This document shows positions 15,820 through 25,320 of a stretch of DNA of 64,000 nt, piece after piece. Position 1 is the first letter of the stretch. Every line of letters starts with the position of its first letter. The position numbers were made by a program, and so were the translations under genes. Below the pieces are notes generated by a model, which was not told the DNA's origin, did not search any database, and was given only the letters and a program-made list of their open reading frames with translations. Source of the DNA: Bog-473 sp963743785 (GTDB taxonomy: Bacteria; Actinomycetota; Acidimicrobiia; Acidimicrobiales; RAAP-2); assembly GCA_963743785.1 (NCBI GenBank), contig CAVURD010000001.1:241686-305685 (forward strand). The letters are read 5' to 3'.

Positions 15820-18414
15820 CTAGGGCAGGATCTCGACGTACCCGTCCGTTCCATGTACGCGGATCCGCTGTCCATTTCGGATGAGCCGGGTGGCTTGCTC
15901 CACGCCCACGACGGCCGGCAAGCCGTACTCCCGGGCGATGACTGCGCCATGGGTCATCAGGCCCCCGACCTCCGTCACCAGGCCCGTGATCGCGACGAAC
16001 AGGGGCGACCAGCTGGGGTCCGTGTAAGCCGTGACGAGGATGTCGCCTGGTTCAAGATCGGCCTCCGCCATATCCAGGATGACGCGGGCCCGCCCCTCGA
16101 TGATCCCAGCGGAAACCGGTAAGCCGACGAGCGCACCGGTGGGCACGTCGTCGCGTCGGTACTCCCCGGCGACGACTTCGCCATCCGACGTGAACACCCG
16201 GGGCGGCGTCAGCGCTTGATACGACCTGAACGTGTCCTTGCGCTGGAAGATGAGGTGATCATCCGCGTGGTTCGTGCGCACGACATCGTGGAGCTCCTGG
16301 AACGTGAGGTAGAAGATGTCTTCCTCCTCACGAAGCACACGGGCCCGTACGAGGCACCCGGCCTCTTCCAGCAAGGCCTGCTTGTAGACGAAGTAGCGGC
16401 TGACCATGCCGTACTTCGGATACTCCCTGTACCCGATGAAGGTCCGGACGCGGTCGATCATCCGCTTGGTCTCATCGGCCTTACGCCCCCCGCCCGGCAA
16501 GTCCCCCAAGCGCGCCAGCAGCTCTTCTTCCTTCTTCCCGGCCTCCTGCCGGCCTTGCTCGAAGCGCCGCTCGCCGGCGCCCGGCTCGAAGTTCTTGATG
16601 TTGCCGAGGATCGAGGGCACGAGCGTGGTGGGGCGTTCGCTCCAACGTGGCCTCGTGATGTCGATCTCACCGACGCAGCGCATGCCGTACTTGTCGAGGT
16701 AGGCCTGAATGGCGCCCCGCGATTCCCGCCCGCCCGCAAGTTTTGCCAACTCGTCCAAGAAACCCTCGTCCTCGACGTGTTGCAGAAAAGCCACCACTTC
16801 CGGATGCGGGCGGATCACATCAGCGACCTCCAGGAGCTCCAGCCCCATCTCCGACGTGACGTTGTGAGGGACAGACTGCGTGAGCATGTCGGCCGCGTTC
16901 TTCTCGCCCAGCCACGCCTCCAGCTGCTCGTTGAGCCACCACGTGGCCTCCATCGCCGACATGAAAACCTGATGGCTCCGCGGATCGAAAAGAATTCGCT
17001 TCAACTCCTGGATGTCAGACAGGATGAAGTCGAACAGTGCCGATCCGGACTTCGTCCGGATGTCGCGTTTCAAGGCGGCGATGGATTCCAGGTTGCGTCC
17101 GATGAGATCGGTGACGATGGACGGATCGGTCTCGATCGGGGCTTGCGCGCCACCCGCCGGCGCCCGGCCGGGACCCTCGTCCGGCAGCGACGGGACGAAG
17201 TCGCCGCGTTCGAGGATGCTCCGCAGCGCGTCGCCGATCAGGGGATCGGACTTCCCAATGACCTCCAAGAGACCGGCGCGGCTCGCTGGCGACGCCAACT
17301 GCGAGGCGACATCGACGAACAGCCTCGCACCGGCCACGTACATCGGCCGAGATGTGGTCAGCTGCCAAAAGGAGAGCCCCAGGGGCTTCATGGCGTCGGT
17401 CATCATCTGCGCATGACCGACGGACACGTACACATGGTTCTCTTGGTCGTCGGCCGCAGGGATAGGGAACAGTGTGGTGATCGGCCGGCTCTGGACGATC
17501 TGGAACCCGTCATCGACCAGGCACCATTCGATGTCCTGGGGGTGGCCGAAGTGCGCCTCGATCCGCCGTCCCAGCTGCGCGATTCGCACGACCTGCGCAT
17601 CCGCCAGTGCTGGTTGCTCCTGCCGCTCCCGGTCGATCGCTCCTTCTTGCGTCCCACCTGCCGGCGAGGCGTAGATGGCAAGCCTCTTGGTGGCGACCGC
17701 CTTGGCAATGACCTCGCCATCGCTCACCTTGTAGACGTCCGCGTTCACCAGGCCGGAGACCAAGGACTCGCCGAGGCCGAAGGTGGCCTCTACGGAGGTG
17801 ACCTTCCGGTTGGACGTGACAGGGTCGGCCGTGAACAGGACGCCGGCCGCCTCGGGGAAGACCATCTGCTGTACGACCACGGCCATGTGAACGTTCCCGC
17901 GGTCGAAGCCGTTCCGCAGGCGGTACGTCACGGCCCGCTCGGTGAACAGGGAAGCCCAGCACCTGCTGACGTGTTCGAGGATCGCCGACGACCCTATGAC
18001 GTTCAGGTACGTGTCCTGCTGGCCGGCAAAGGACGCCGTCGGCGAGTCCTCCGCCGTCGCGCTGGATCGGACGGCGTAGGCGGCTCGCTCACCGAGCCGG
18101 GCGAGCGAGGTGGTGATGGCCGCCGTCAGATCGTCGGGGATGGCGATCCCTGCGAGAGTCCGGCGGACCTCGGCGCTCAGCGTGCGGATCGCCTCATGGT
18201 CATGGGGACTCAGGCGCGACAGCCGATCGAGTCGTTCATCGATGGACGGCGCGTCCTCCTTGATTCGCCGGAAGGCATCCGTCGTCACACAGAAGCCCGC
18301 CGGCACGCGGATGCCCTCGATCCGCGAAAGCTCCCCCAAGTGCGCGCCCTTACCGCCAACGACCGCGACCTGCGTCTGGTCAATCTCCTGGAAATCCAGC
18401 ACGTAGTTGCCCAT
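15820..18414 (-). CDS. rph: Rifampin phosphotransferase (PEP-synthase-like dikinase)
   Basis: The 864 residues match RPH length. An N-terminal ATP-grasp domain (about 1-315: YVLDFQEIDQTQVAVVGGKG, AVRSSATAEDSPTASFAGQQ, IEWCLVDDGFQIVQSRPITT) is followed by a central rifamycin-binding region. A C-terminal swivelling His domain has LMTHGAVIAREYGLP with His822, close to the catalytic His known in Listeria RPH. The enzyme phosphorylates the ansa-bridge hydroxyl of rifamycins using ATP, giving AMP and phosphate. A rifamycin-associated-element-like palindrome lies 102 bases upstream. A general PEP synthase is less likely because its extra C-terminal PEP-binding barrel is absent. Confidence 0.92.
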   Translation of the reverse strand: MGNYVLDFQEIDQTQVAVVGGKGAHLGELSRIEGIRVPAGFCVTTDAFRRIKEDAPSIDERLDRLSRLSPHDHEAIRTLSAEVRRTLAGIAIPDDLTAAITTSLARLGERAAYAVRSSATAEDSPTASFAGQQDTYLNVIGSSAILEHVSRCWASLFTERAVTYRLRNGFDRGNVHMAVVVQQMVFPEAAGVLFTADPVTSNRKVTSVEATFGLGESLVSGLVNADVYKVSDGEVIAKAVATKRLAIYASPAGGTQEGAIDRERQEQPALADAQVVRIAQLGRRIEAHFGHPQDIEWCLVDDGFQIVQSRPITTLFPIPAADDQENHVYVSVGHAQMMTDAMKPLGLSFWQLTTSRPMYVAGARLFVDVASQLASPASRAGLLEVIGKSDPLIGDALRSILERGDFVPSLPDEGPGRAPAGGAQAPIETDPSIVTDLIGRNLESIAALKRDIRTKSGSALFDFILSDIQELKRILFDPRSHQVFMSAMEATWWLNEQLEAWLGEKNAADMLTQSVPHNVTSEMGLELLEVADVIRPHPEVVAFLQHVEDEGFLDELAKLAGGRESRGAIQAYLDKYGMRCVGEIDITRPRWSERPTTLVPSILGNIKNFEPGAGERRFEQGRQEAGKKEEELLARLGDLPGGGRKADETKRMIDRVRTFIGYREYPKYGMVSRYFVYKQALLEEAGCLVRARVLREEEDIFYLTFQELHDVVRTNHADDHLIFQRKDTFRSYQALTPPRVFTSDGEVVAGEYRRDDVPTGALVGLPVSAGIIEGRARVILDMAEADLEPGDILVTAYTDPSWSPLFVAITGLVTEVGGLMTHGAVIAREYGLPAVVGVEQATRLIRNGQRIRVHGTDGYVEILP

Positions 18415-18515
18415 CCGTCCACCTTCCCCTTGAGCTCCCTCGGGCCTCTCTCATTCCTACTGTCGGTCGCGCGGACGCTTGTGGTCCGGTTTGTGGCGTC
18501 ATTGTCATCACACGA

Positions 18516-18537
18516 GGGGTCCTTGCAGCAAGACCCC
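18516..18537 (-). promoter_or_regulatory. Rifamycin-associated element (RAE)-like palindrome upstream of rph
   Basis: On the minus strand the arms are GGGGTCTTGC and GCAAGGACCCC around one central T. The TTGC-N-GCAA core and flanking G/C runs match the RAE palindrome known upstream of rifamycin-inactivating genes (rph, rgt, rox) in actinobacteria. It sits 102 bases before the rph ATG, just upstream of a possible -10 (GACAAT). In characterised strains this element mediates rifamycin induction. Confidence 0.8.
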
Positions 18538-19073
18538 CATCCTGGTGTACCTTGGTAATGGCGGGGGAGAGCCATCCGGCTTCTCAGCGCATGCGAGCCG
18601 GGTACTCAGCGAAGCCAGGGTCCTCCGCTGACCGCGACGCTGAACGCGCCACGAGAGGCATACATCCCACCAGGCGTCGCGACGGCGCTTGACCCGCTTG
18701 CTATTGACCGAGCAAACGAGGGTCATGGCGTTCCGACGTCGAACCTCAGGTTCCAGTGGTCCTATTTGAGCTCGGATCAAACGTTAGAGAGGCTGTACGA
18801 CCGGTGTAGTGAGGGCAGGTGCGGCATTGCGGTCACACTGGGCTCGAGGCATGCGATACGAGGTCGTCGAGGGCGCGAGCCACTGGATTCCGTTCGACAC
18901 GCCGGGCGAGCTCAAAACGCTCCGCCTCGATTGGCTGCAGGGCGCTGTGCGGCTCGAGGATCGAACGGCCGGGAAGGCCTCCGTTTCCGGCAAGCCATCC
19001 CTACGCCCATCCCTTCAACGTGACACAAGGTGGCCGCGACGGGTATCCAGCGAGACGTGAGAGCAGGAGAAAC
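18538..19073. other. Long intergenic stretch with one gene remnant
   Basis: Between the rph promoter and the end of the MFS gene no complete gene is visible. Only a hydrolase tail at 18851-18946 (separate entry) has a recognisable protein signal. Confidence 0.5.
18851..18946 (+). pseudogene. C-terminal fragment of an alpha/beta hydrolase
   Basis: The frame reads RYEVVEGASHWIPFDTPGEL and then RLDWLQ. This is the typical C-terminus of an epoxide-hydrolase-like alpha/beta hydrolase, with the catalytic-His SHW motif followed by a last helix. Nothing before 18851 continues the fold and no start is credible, so it is a short remnant. Confidence 0.55.
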
Positions 19074-20634
19074 TTACCGACAAGCAACCCGTACGCGATG
19101 GACGTGGGTTCGAGGTGGGTCCTCGATTCCTCGGTCGACCTTCGCTGCCGGGTTTTGGGAGGCCAGCGCCGTCAAGCCGCCGCGCTGGAGCACCAGGCCG
19201 GCAACGACGGCACCGGCCACGAAGATCAAGGAGGACCACAGGAACGCCGTCGTGTAGCTATGGAGCAGAGCTGCCTGGAGATTGGCCGGGGTCGGTGCCC
19301 GACCGACCAAATACGACGCGGCAGCACCTGCGGCCAGCGTGTTGAGCAGCGACGTGCCGATGGATCCCCCCACCTGTTGCGCGGTGTTGAGGGTGGCCGA
19401 TCCCACACCGGCATCCTGGGGTGCCAACCCGAGGGTGCCGGTGCTGAAGGCGGGGGCGACGCTCAGCCCGAACCCGAATCCCAGTACGAGGAGATAGGGC
19501 AGCACGTGGCTGACGTAGGACGAATGCAACCCGACCAGGTGGAGTCCGAACAGAGCCGCAGCAGCCACGAGCAAGCCGATTGGCACGATCGGCTTGGGCC
19601 CGAACCTCGGCAGGAGGACACGGTTGGACACCTGGGCTGTGGCGGCCAAGGCCGCCACCATGGGGAGGAACGCGACGCCGGTCTTCACCGGGCTGAACCC
19701 CAACGTGCCCTGCAGGTAGTAGGTGAGGAACAAGAACACACCGAAGAGCCCGATGCTGGCGAACAGCATGGCCAACATGGATCCGCCCCTGCGTTCGGTT
19801 GAGCACAACCCGAGGCGGGAGCAGCGGGTACTCTGCCCTGGTCTCGAAAGAGGCGAAGACAGCCAGGAGGACCACCCCCGCCACGAGGAACCCAATTGTG
19901 TACGGATTGCGCCATGCCGTGGTTTCGGCGTGCGAGAAACCGAAGACGAGCGAGAACAGGCCGCCGCCTACCAGGAAGAGGCCCGGCAGGTCCAACGGAT
20001 CGTGGTCTGCGCCCCGGTCGTTTGCCAACCACAGCAAGGCGCCGACGATGGCAATAGCAGCGAACACGAGGTTGACGAAGAGCGTCCACCGCCACGAGGC
20101 GTAGGAAGTGAGAATGCCGCCGAGGAGGAGTCCGAGCGCGCCGCCCGCCCCAGCGATGGCGCCGTAGATCCCGAAGGCCTGCCCGCGCTCCCCCGGATCA
20201 GTGAAAGTGGTGGTCAAGAGGGCCAAAACCGAGGGCGCGAGCAGGGCCCCGAACGCGCCCTGGACGGTCCGGGCGATGACGAGCATCGTGAAGTCGACCG
20301 AGAACCCGCCGATGGCCGAGGCCGCAGCGAAGCCCACCAGCCCGATGATGAGAGCCCGCTTGCGTCCGATCATGTCCCCGATTCGGCCACCGAGAAGGAG
20401 CAAGCTGCCGAAGGCAAGGGAGTACGCGGTGACGATCCACTGCCGGTCGGCGTTCGAGAAATGCAGATCGTGTTGAGCAGTGGGGAGGGCGATATTGACG
20501 ATGGTGCTGTCGAGAATGACCATTAACTGGGCGATCCCCAGCACAGCGAGAATCCACCACCGGCGGCCGTAGTTGGCCGCATCAACCGGGGTCCCGCCCC
20601 CACCCGCGTGCTCCATCGTCATCAGCGTGGTCAT
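19074..20634 (-). pseudogene. MFS drug transporter, DHA2 (EmrB/QacA) family, with one frameshift
   Basis: Starts at ATG 20634 after a GGAG site. The first ~300 residues are intact: WWILAVLGIAQLMVILDSTI, VNIALPTAQHDLHF, LAFGSLLLLGGRIGDMIGRK, TVQGAFGALLAPSVLALL and VNLVFAAIAIVGALLWLA. The frame breaks near 19791 and continues in the next one with MLAMLFASIGLFGVFLFLTY and eight or so more membrane segments to 19074. Removing one base gives a normal 519-residue, 14-TM proton-coupled exporter. No other damage is visible, so recent mutation or sequence error are both possible. Substrate unknown; rph next door makes an antibiotic plausible. Confidence 0.82.
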
Positions 20635-20848
20635 CGGATGCTCCGTCTCTGCAGTGGTGTGATGTCGTGTGCCCACTCGCCGACGGCCTACCGACCGTGT
20701 CCGGCCAAGTGCTTCCGATGATAGCGGCGATTCTGAGCTGTAGGCCGTGTGCTCGAAGGGTGCTCTATGGGGCCATTTGCGAGCAACTGATTTTTTTCCG
20801 GGCGGCGACAGTGCACGTACCCGGCGAAGGGATGGTAGACGTTGCTAC

Positions 20849-21850
20849 ATGCCACAGGGCACGCTGGACGTCGAGTTCACCGCAAGGGCCGAGCCTCACC
20901 GGCGCGAGTTGCTGGTGCACTGCTATCAGATGCTGGGCTCGGTGCAGGAAGCCCAGGACCTGGTGCAAGAGACCATGCTGCGGGCGTGGCGGGCGTATGA
21001 CCGCTATGACCCGGATCTGGCGTCCATGCGCACGTGGCTGTACCGCATCGCCACGAATGCGTGCCTCAACGCCCTCGAGGGACGGTCGCGCCGTCCGCTT
21101 CCGTCCGGGGTGGGGCAGCGGTTCGACGACCCGGACGCCGCCTTCGTGGCGGGGTTCGAGGTGCCATGGCTGCAACCTATTCCCGATCGCCTGCTCGGTG
21201 GCGTACCCGACGATCCAGCCGAGCTGGCGGTCGAACGAAGTGGCCTGCGTTTGGCCGTGGTGGCGGCGATGCAGCTGCTTCCGGCCAAACAGCGGGCGGT
21301 GCTCATCCTGCGCGACGTGCTCGGGTTCGCGGCCGCGGAGGTCGCCGTCATACTGGATTTGAGTACTGCCGCGGTCAACAGTGCGCTGCAGCGAGCCCGG
21401 GCCAAGTTCGCCGGTCCCCGCCTCGATGCCGGAACTCTGAAGGAGCCCGAGCCGGCGCAACGAGCCGTTGTCGACCGGTATATGGCGGCCTTCGAGCGCG
21501 CCGACGTGGAAGAGCTGGCGCGGATGCTTGCCGAGGAGGTCGTGTTGGAGATGCCTCCCATGTGGAATTGGTACCTCGGGGGAGTCGCCTACGTTCGGTT
21601 CATGGCCCGGGTGTTCGACCTGCGGGGTCGTGATTGGAGGGCGGTCCCGATCTCCGCCAACAGGCAACCGGCAATGGCGACCTACACCCGCCAGGGCGAT
21701 CAGTACCAGCTGCACACTCTGCAGGTCTTCACCGTGGAGGGAGGGGCCATCGTGCGGACGACTGTGTACCAGGATCCTGCAGTGTTCGCCATCTTCGACC
21801 TTCCCGATTTTCTGCCTACTCGCGATGAGTTTCGGTGTTCCGGCCGGTAG
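20849..21850 (+). CDS. ECF sigma factor, SigG-like, with C-terminal SnoaL-like domain
   Basis: ATG 20849 is chosen because the region-2 sequence starts soon after (EPHRRELLVHCYQMLGSVQE, AQDLVQETMLRAWRAYDRYD). Sigma region 4 is LLPAKQRAVLILRDVLGFAA and ILDLSTAAVNSALQRARAKF. From about residue 205 an NTF2/SnoaL domain follows (VVDRYMAAFERADVEELARM, LAEEVVLEMPPMWNWYLG). The whole is 333 residues, as in M. tuberculosis SigG-type proteins. The C-terminal domain replaces an anti-sigma factor and may sense a ligand. It is divergent from the MFS gene (214-base gap) and 49 bases before a DHFR-family gene. Confidence 0.88.
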   Translation: MPQGTLDVEFTARAEPHRRELLVHCYQMLGSVQEAQDLVQETMLRAWRAYDRYDPDLASMRTWLYRIATNACLNALEGRSRRPLPSGVGQRFDDPDAAFVAGFEVPWLQPIPDRLLGGVPDDPAELAVERSGLRLAVVAAMQLLPAKQRAVLILRDVLGFAAAEVAVILDLSTAAVNSALQRARAKFAGPRLDAGTLKEPEPAQRAVVDRYMAAFERADVEELARMLAEEVVLEMPPMWNWYLGGVAYVRFMARVFDLRGRDWRAVPISANRQPAMATYTRQGDQYQLHTLQVFTVEGGAIVRTTVYQDPAVFAIFDLPDFLPTRDEFRCSGR

Positions 21851-21899
21851 GTATCTGCGAGCCGGTCACACGGACCGGACACAGCACGAGGAGCAGATC

Positions 21900-22466
21900 A
21901 TGCACCGGACCATCGTCATCACCTTCTCCACGATCGACGGGATCATCGAAGATCCAGACGGAACCGATGGAACGCCCAACGGTGGGTGGGCGTTCCGCCA
22001 CGGGCCCGAGGCCGTAGCCGGCGACAAGTTCAACTTGGGCCCTCTGTTCGACAGCGGTGTGCTCTTGCTGGGCCGTAAGACCTGGCAGAAGTTCTCTCAC
22101 CTCTGGCCCAGCCGGACCACCGACTTCGCGGCCTCCATGAACCGCATCCCCAAGCTGGTGGTCTCCCGCAGTGTGACTGACCTGAGCGCTTGGGCGAACT
22201 CATCGCTGCTCACCGGCGAGCTGTTGGAAGCCGTCGCCAAGCTGAAGACCGAGCGCGATGTCATCGTCGTCGGCAGCGCCAGCGTCGTGCACGCCCTCGC
22301 CGAACGGGACCTGGTCGACGAGTACCGGATCCTGGTGTTCCCGGACCTGGTGGGCCGCGGTACCAAGCTGTTCACCGCCGAGACGACGGCCACACGGCTA
22401 CGACAGGTCTCTGCCGAGATCGTCGGTCCGGCCGTTCTTGTGCGTTACGGGCGCGAGGCCCTCTGA
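21900..22466 (+). CDS. Dihydrofolate reductase/RibD C-terminal family protein
   Basis: ATG 21900 follows ACGAGGAGCAG. The 188 residues begin TIVITFSTIDGIIEDPDG and contain VLLLGRKTWQKFSHLWPSRT, DVIVVGSASVVHALAERDLV, then DEYRILVFPDLVGRGTKLF. This is the RibD_C fold that binds NADPH; activity as a folate reductase is unlikely, and these proteins are often reductases of unknown substrate. It is probably cotranscribed with, and perhaps a target of, the SigG-like factor just upstream. Confidence 0.87.
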   Translation: MHRTIVITFSTIDGIIEDPDGTDGTPNGGWAFRHGPEAVAGDKFNLGPLFDSGVLLLGRKTWQKFSHLWPSRTTDFAASMNRIPKLVVSRSVTDLSAWANSSLLTGELLEAVAKLKTERDVIVVGSASVVHALAERDLVDEYRILVFPDLVGRGTKLFTAETTATRLRQVSAEIVGPAVLVRYGREAL

Positions 22467-22862
22467 GGACCACTACCGCACGCACGTTGCCTCCGAGGTC
22501 TATGCCGAGGTCATTGATCGGCACGTGGAACTAGGGGGCGATGTGGCGTGGATCGCCGGGCTCTTCGACTCCACCCATCCGCCCACCGACGCGCGTCGAC
22601 GGAAGAGGGCCCGCAGCAGCCCGGCTGTAGAGATCGAGAGCGAGTTCGGTGGCGAATGGCTCTCCGACCGACTGGTTGTAGTCACGCAATTGGCGGAGGA
22701 ACTCGATCGTGCCACCTTGGAACTCGCCCTGCGGATCGTGCCGGTCCAGTGGTGGGAGGAACGACTCGGCACGAGTGTTCCGATGGCTTCGTGTGGGCCG
22801 GCCGTCCCGAGCGACTGACCGGCAGACGTCTGCTCCGAAAGGCCGCGCCAAAAGCCCTCGTA
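22467..22862. other. Stretch with coding-like bias but no recognised gene
   Basis: The plus frame ending at 22818 (YAEVIDRHVELGGDVAWIAG, then LVVVTQLAEELDRATLELAL) has high third-position GC but no credible start. The minus frame 22531-22851 (FLRQLRDYNQSVGEPFATEL) also looks protein-like. Neither could be assigned. A gene remnant is likely. Confidence 0.3.
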
Positions 22863-22891
22863 TTGACTGACTGACTCGTTCAGTCTAGCAT
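22863..22891 (+). promoter_or_regulatory. TetR-gene promoter with operator in the spacer
   Basis: TTGACT (22863-22868) and TAGCAT (22886-22891) are separated by exactly 17 bases. The spacer is itself a palindrome: GACTGA (22869-22874), CTCGT, TCAGTC (22880-22885). Repressor bound here would block the promoter. Initiation about 7 bases after the -10 falls at the ATG at 22899. Confidence 0.82.
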
Positions 22892-22898
22892 GTTCTCT

Positions 22899-23597
22899 AT
22901 GCCCCGCAAATCGACAGGTGATCGCTTGTGGGAGATAGCGAGAGCCGCCACCGAGGAATTTGGGCGGCTCGGCTACCGCGGGACCAAGACCGCCGATGTC
23001 GCGTCCAAGGCGGGCATATCGACCGGTTCCCTCTTCACGTATGTCGAGTCCAAAGAGGCGCTCTTCCATCTGGTCTTCCTTCACTGGTTCGAGATGCCGT
23101 CGGAGCGCCTTCCGGCCCTGCCCGTGGCCACGCCGAGCCCAGGAGAGACCCTCGCGGTGATTGAAACGGGACTCCGCGAGGTCCAGATGCCTCGAATTCG
23201 GGCGGCACTCGACGAGGAGAAGCCGGCCGATGTCGCTGAGGAACTGCGTGAGATCGTCGAAGAGCGCTACGCGCTTCTGGAGCACTACTGGCCGTTGATT
23301 GCCGTGATCGAGCGTTGTGCCGTGGAGATGCCGGAGCTGGAGGCCGCGTGGTTCAGCTTGGCCCGCGCCGGATCCTTCGAGGAGCTCGGCAGCTACCTGG
23401 AAGGCCGGATGGCGCAGGACCTGCTGCGGCCCATGCCAGACGCTGAGGTCGCGGCCAGAGTGGTGACCGAATCGTTGTCGTGGTTCGCCTGGCACCGACG
23501 CGAGGGGCGAGATTCCACTCTCTATGACGACGACACGGTCCGACGGACCGTCGTCGAGTTCATCTGCGCAGCCCTGATCCCGGAGTCCAGACGATGA
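22899..23597 (+). CDS. TetR/AcrR-family transcriptional regulator
   Basis: ATG 22899 is chosen because the alternative ATG at 22890 overlaps the -10 box; the transcript is then essentially leaderless. The N-terminal helix-turn-helix reads IARAATEEFGRLGYRGTKTA, DVASKAGISTGSLFTYVESK and EALFHLVF. The remaining ~165 residues are a helical ligand domain. 232 residues is normal. It likely represses itself through the palindrome in its promoter, and perhaps the ABC transporter genes that follow on the same strand after 310 bases, whose promoter was not located. Confidence 0.9.
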   Translation: MPRKSTGDRLWEIARAATEEFGRLGYRGTKTADVASKAGISTGSLFTYVESKEALFHLVFLHWFEMPSERLPALPVATPSPGETLAVIETGLREVQMPRIRAALDEEKPADVAEELREIVEERYALLEHYWPLIAVIERCAVEMPELEAAWFSLARAGSFEELGSYLEGRMAQDLLRPMPDAEVAARVVTESLSWFAWHRREGRDSTLYDDDTVRRTVVEFICAALIPESRR

Positions 23598-23907
23598 CAG
23601 GCGCGTTGTTGACCGCGCCAACGCGTCTGATGGCATGGGAGCGCGACCTTCAGAAAGTACCTAACGCGAGGGGGTATGGCACTGGTCACGGCAACTTCAA
23701 AGGAAGGCATCATCGGTCACACGCCGCGGATACACACCACATGACGCACCGCGCACAGCCACACCAACGCATCGATCTGCTGAGGGGCCCTTGGGCTGTT
23801 GCCGCGCCTCCCGCCAATTCTGTACCGCCTTCAATCCGAGGGGCGACCGGTCAGCGTCACCGGACTCCAGCCCCGAGACGAACAGAGCCGTGACCGCGGC
23901 AGCGACC

Positions 23908-25320
23908 ATGAGGCTCTCACGCCAGGGCGGGGGGTCGGGCGACTCTCACAGCGGTCGGGCGTGGCAGGTGGTGATCGACGGGAGGGTCGTTGGCACTATC
24001 CGTAACAACGAGACACTCGACCTACCGGTTGAAGCGGGACATCACGCCGTCCAGGTGATGTCGAGGCGGTTCCTCCGTAGCCCGAAGGAGTCTCTCGAGG
24101 TAACGGAGGGCCAGGTCGTTGGGCTCTCGTGCCGGCGGCGGGCCCGTCACCCTTTCATCGTCCAGCGATCGATCTTCTTGTTGGCGGGCAGCATTTTCAA
24201 GCACGACGTCTGGATCAGTCTCACTCCTGACGACACCGGGGAGACTGGCCTCGAAGGCGACGGCAACGACGACGCACTGCGAAGAGAGGCAGTAGCGGCG
24301 TCAAGATCACCGGTGGGCACCAGGGCGATCACCAACGTCAGGGAGATCGCCAGTGCGCCGACCCTTGATGCCACAGCAGGCCCGGCCGCCGTCACCGTGC
24401 ATCAGCTGACCAAGCGCTTCGGCCAGCGGACCGCCTTTTCCGACGTGTCCTTCGATGTTGCCTACGGGGAGGTGTTCGGCTTCCTCGGTCCCAATGGGGC
24501 AGGTAAGACCACCACCGTCCGCACGCTCGGCACGTTGATCGCGCCGACTTCGGGCTCGGCCACGGTCGCCGGGATCCCGCTGAGCCCCGAGAACGAAGTG
24601 GAGATCCGGCAGCGCATTGCCATCATGCCCGAGGCATCGGGCCTCTATCTGCGCCTGACCGTGACCGAGAACCTGGAGTACTTCGCCGGGCTCTACGGCC
24701 TGCACAACCCCGGGTCGAGGATCGAAAAAGCACTCGATGCGGTCAACCTGGCCAACCGTTCTGGCGATCTGTGCGGTGGGCTCTCCAAGGGTCTCCGCCA
24801 GCGGGTGAGTCTGGCCCGAACACTGTTGAGCGATCCGGCCGTCATGTTCCTCGACGAACCGACCTCGGGCCTCGACCCGGTGGCCGCACGCGAGGTACAC
24901 GACCTCATCGTCGGGCTCCGCCAGCGCGGAGTGACCATCTTCCTCACCACCCACCGGCTCGACGAGGCCGAGAAGCTCTGCGACCGGGTGGCCATCATGA
25001 ACAGCACGCTGCGCACCGTTGGCACGCCGGCGGGGTTGAGGGACCAGCTCTTCAAGAAGTCGCTCGCCGTCACCACCGTCAATCCGGTCGAGCGCCCCGA
25101 GCAGCTCTTCACCAGCATCAAGGGTGTCGAGGCCTGGCGCGCCGAAGGCGCCGCTTCTTATGTGCTCTCGGTGTCCGAGCCGAGGGTGGCTGCACCCGAG
25201 GTGGTGCGGAGTCTCGTCCATGTGGGAGCAGATGTCCTCACCGTCGGTGAGACGCAGCACTCGCTCGAAGACGTGTACCTCGAACTGATCGCCGAAGACG
25301 TCGAGGCCCACACGCGATGA
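23908..25320 (+). CDS. ABC-2 exporter ATPase with N-terminal PEGA-like domain
   Basis: From ATG 23908 the protein has about 470 residues. Residues ~18-75 look like a PEGA-type beta domain (WQVVIDGRVVGTIRNNETLD, LPVEAGHHAVQVMSRRF). A hydrophobic patch (FIVQRSIFLLAGSIF) and a ~55-residue acidic linker follow. The NatA-like ATPase starts near 164: Walker A GPNGAGKTTT (~194), signature LSKGLRQRVSLARTLL, Walker B VMFLDEPTSGLDP, switch THRLDE. Typical NatA proteins are 240-320 residues and have no such domain. No stop lies between the parts, but an internal start for a separate ATPase cannot be excluded. It overlaps the permease gene by ATGA. The 310 bases upstream hold no gene. Confidence 0.82.
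   Translation: MRLSRQGGGSGDSHSGRAWQVVIDGRVVGTIRNNETLDLPVEAGHHAVQVMSRRFLRSPKESLEVTEGQVVGLSCRRRARHPFIVQRSIFLLAGSIFKHDVWISLTPDDTGETGLEGDGNDDALRREAVAASRSPVGTRAITNVREIASAPTLDATAGPAAVTVHQLTKRFGQRTAFSDVSFDVAYGEVFGFLGPNGAGKTTTVRTLGTLIAPTSGSATVAGIPLSPENEVEIRQRIAIMPEASGLYLRLTVTENLEYFAGLYGLHNPGSRIEKALDAVNLANRSGDLCGGLSKGLRQRVSLARTLLSDPAVMFLDEPTSGLDPVAAREVHDLIVGLRQRGVTIFLTTHRLDEAEKLCDRVAIMNSTLRTVGTPAGLRDQLFKKSLAVTTVNPVERPEQLFTSIKGVEAWRAEGAASYVLSVSEPRVAAPEVVRSLVHVGADVLTVGETQHSLEDVYLELIAEDVEAHTR

Noticed and set aside
16216..18558. 780-residue open frame antisense to rph
   Set aside because: Shadow frame of a high-GC gene; no domain, and rph on the other strand is well supported.
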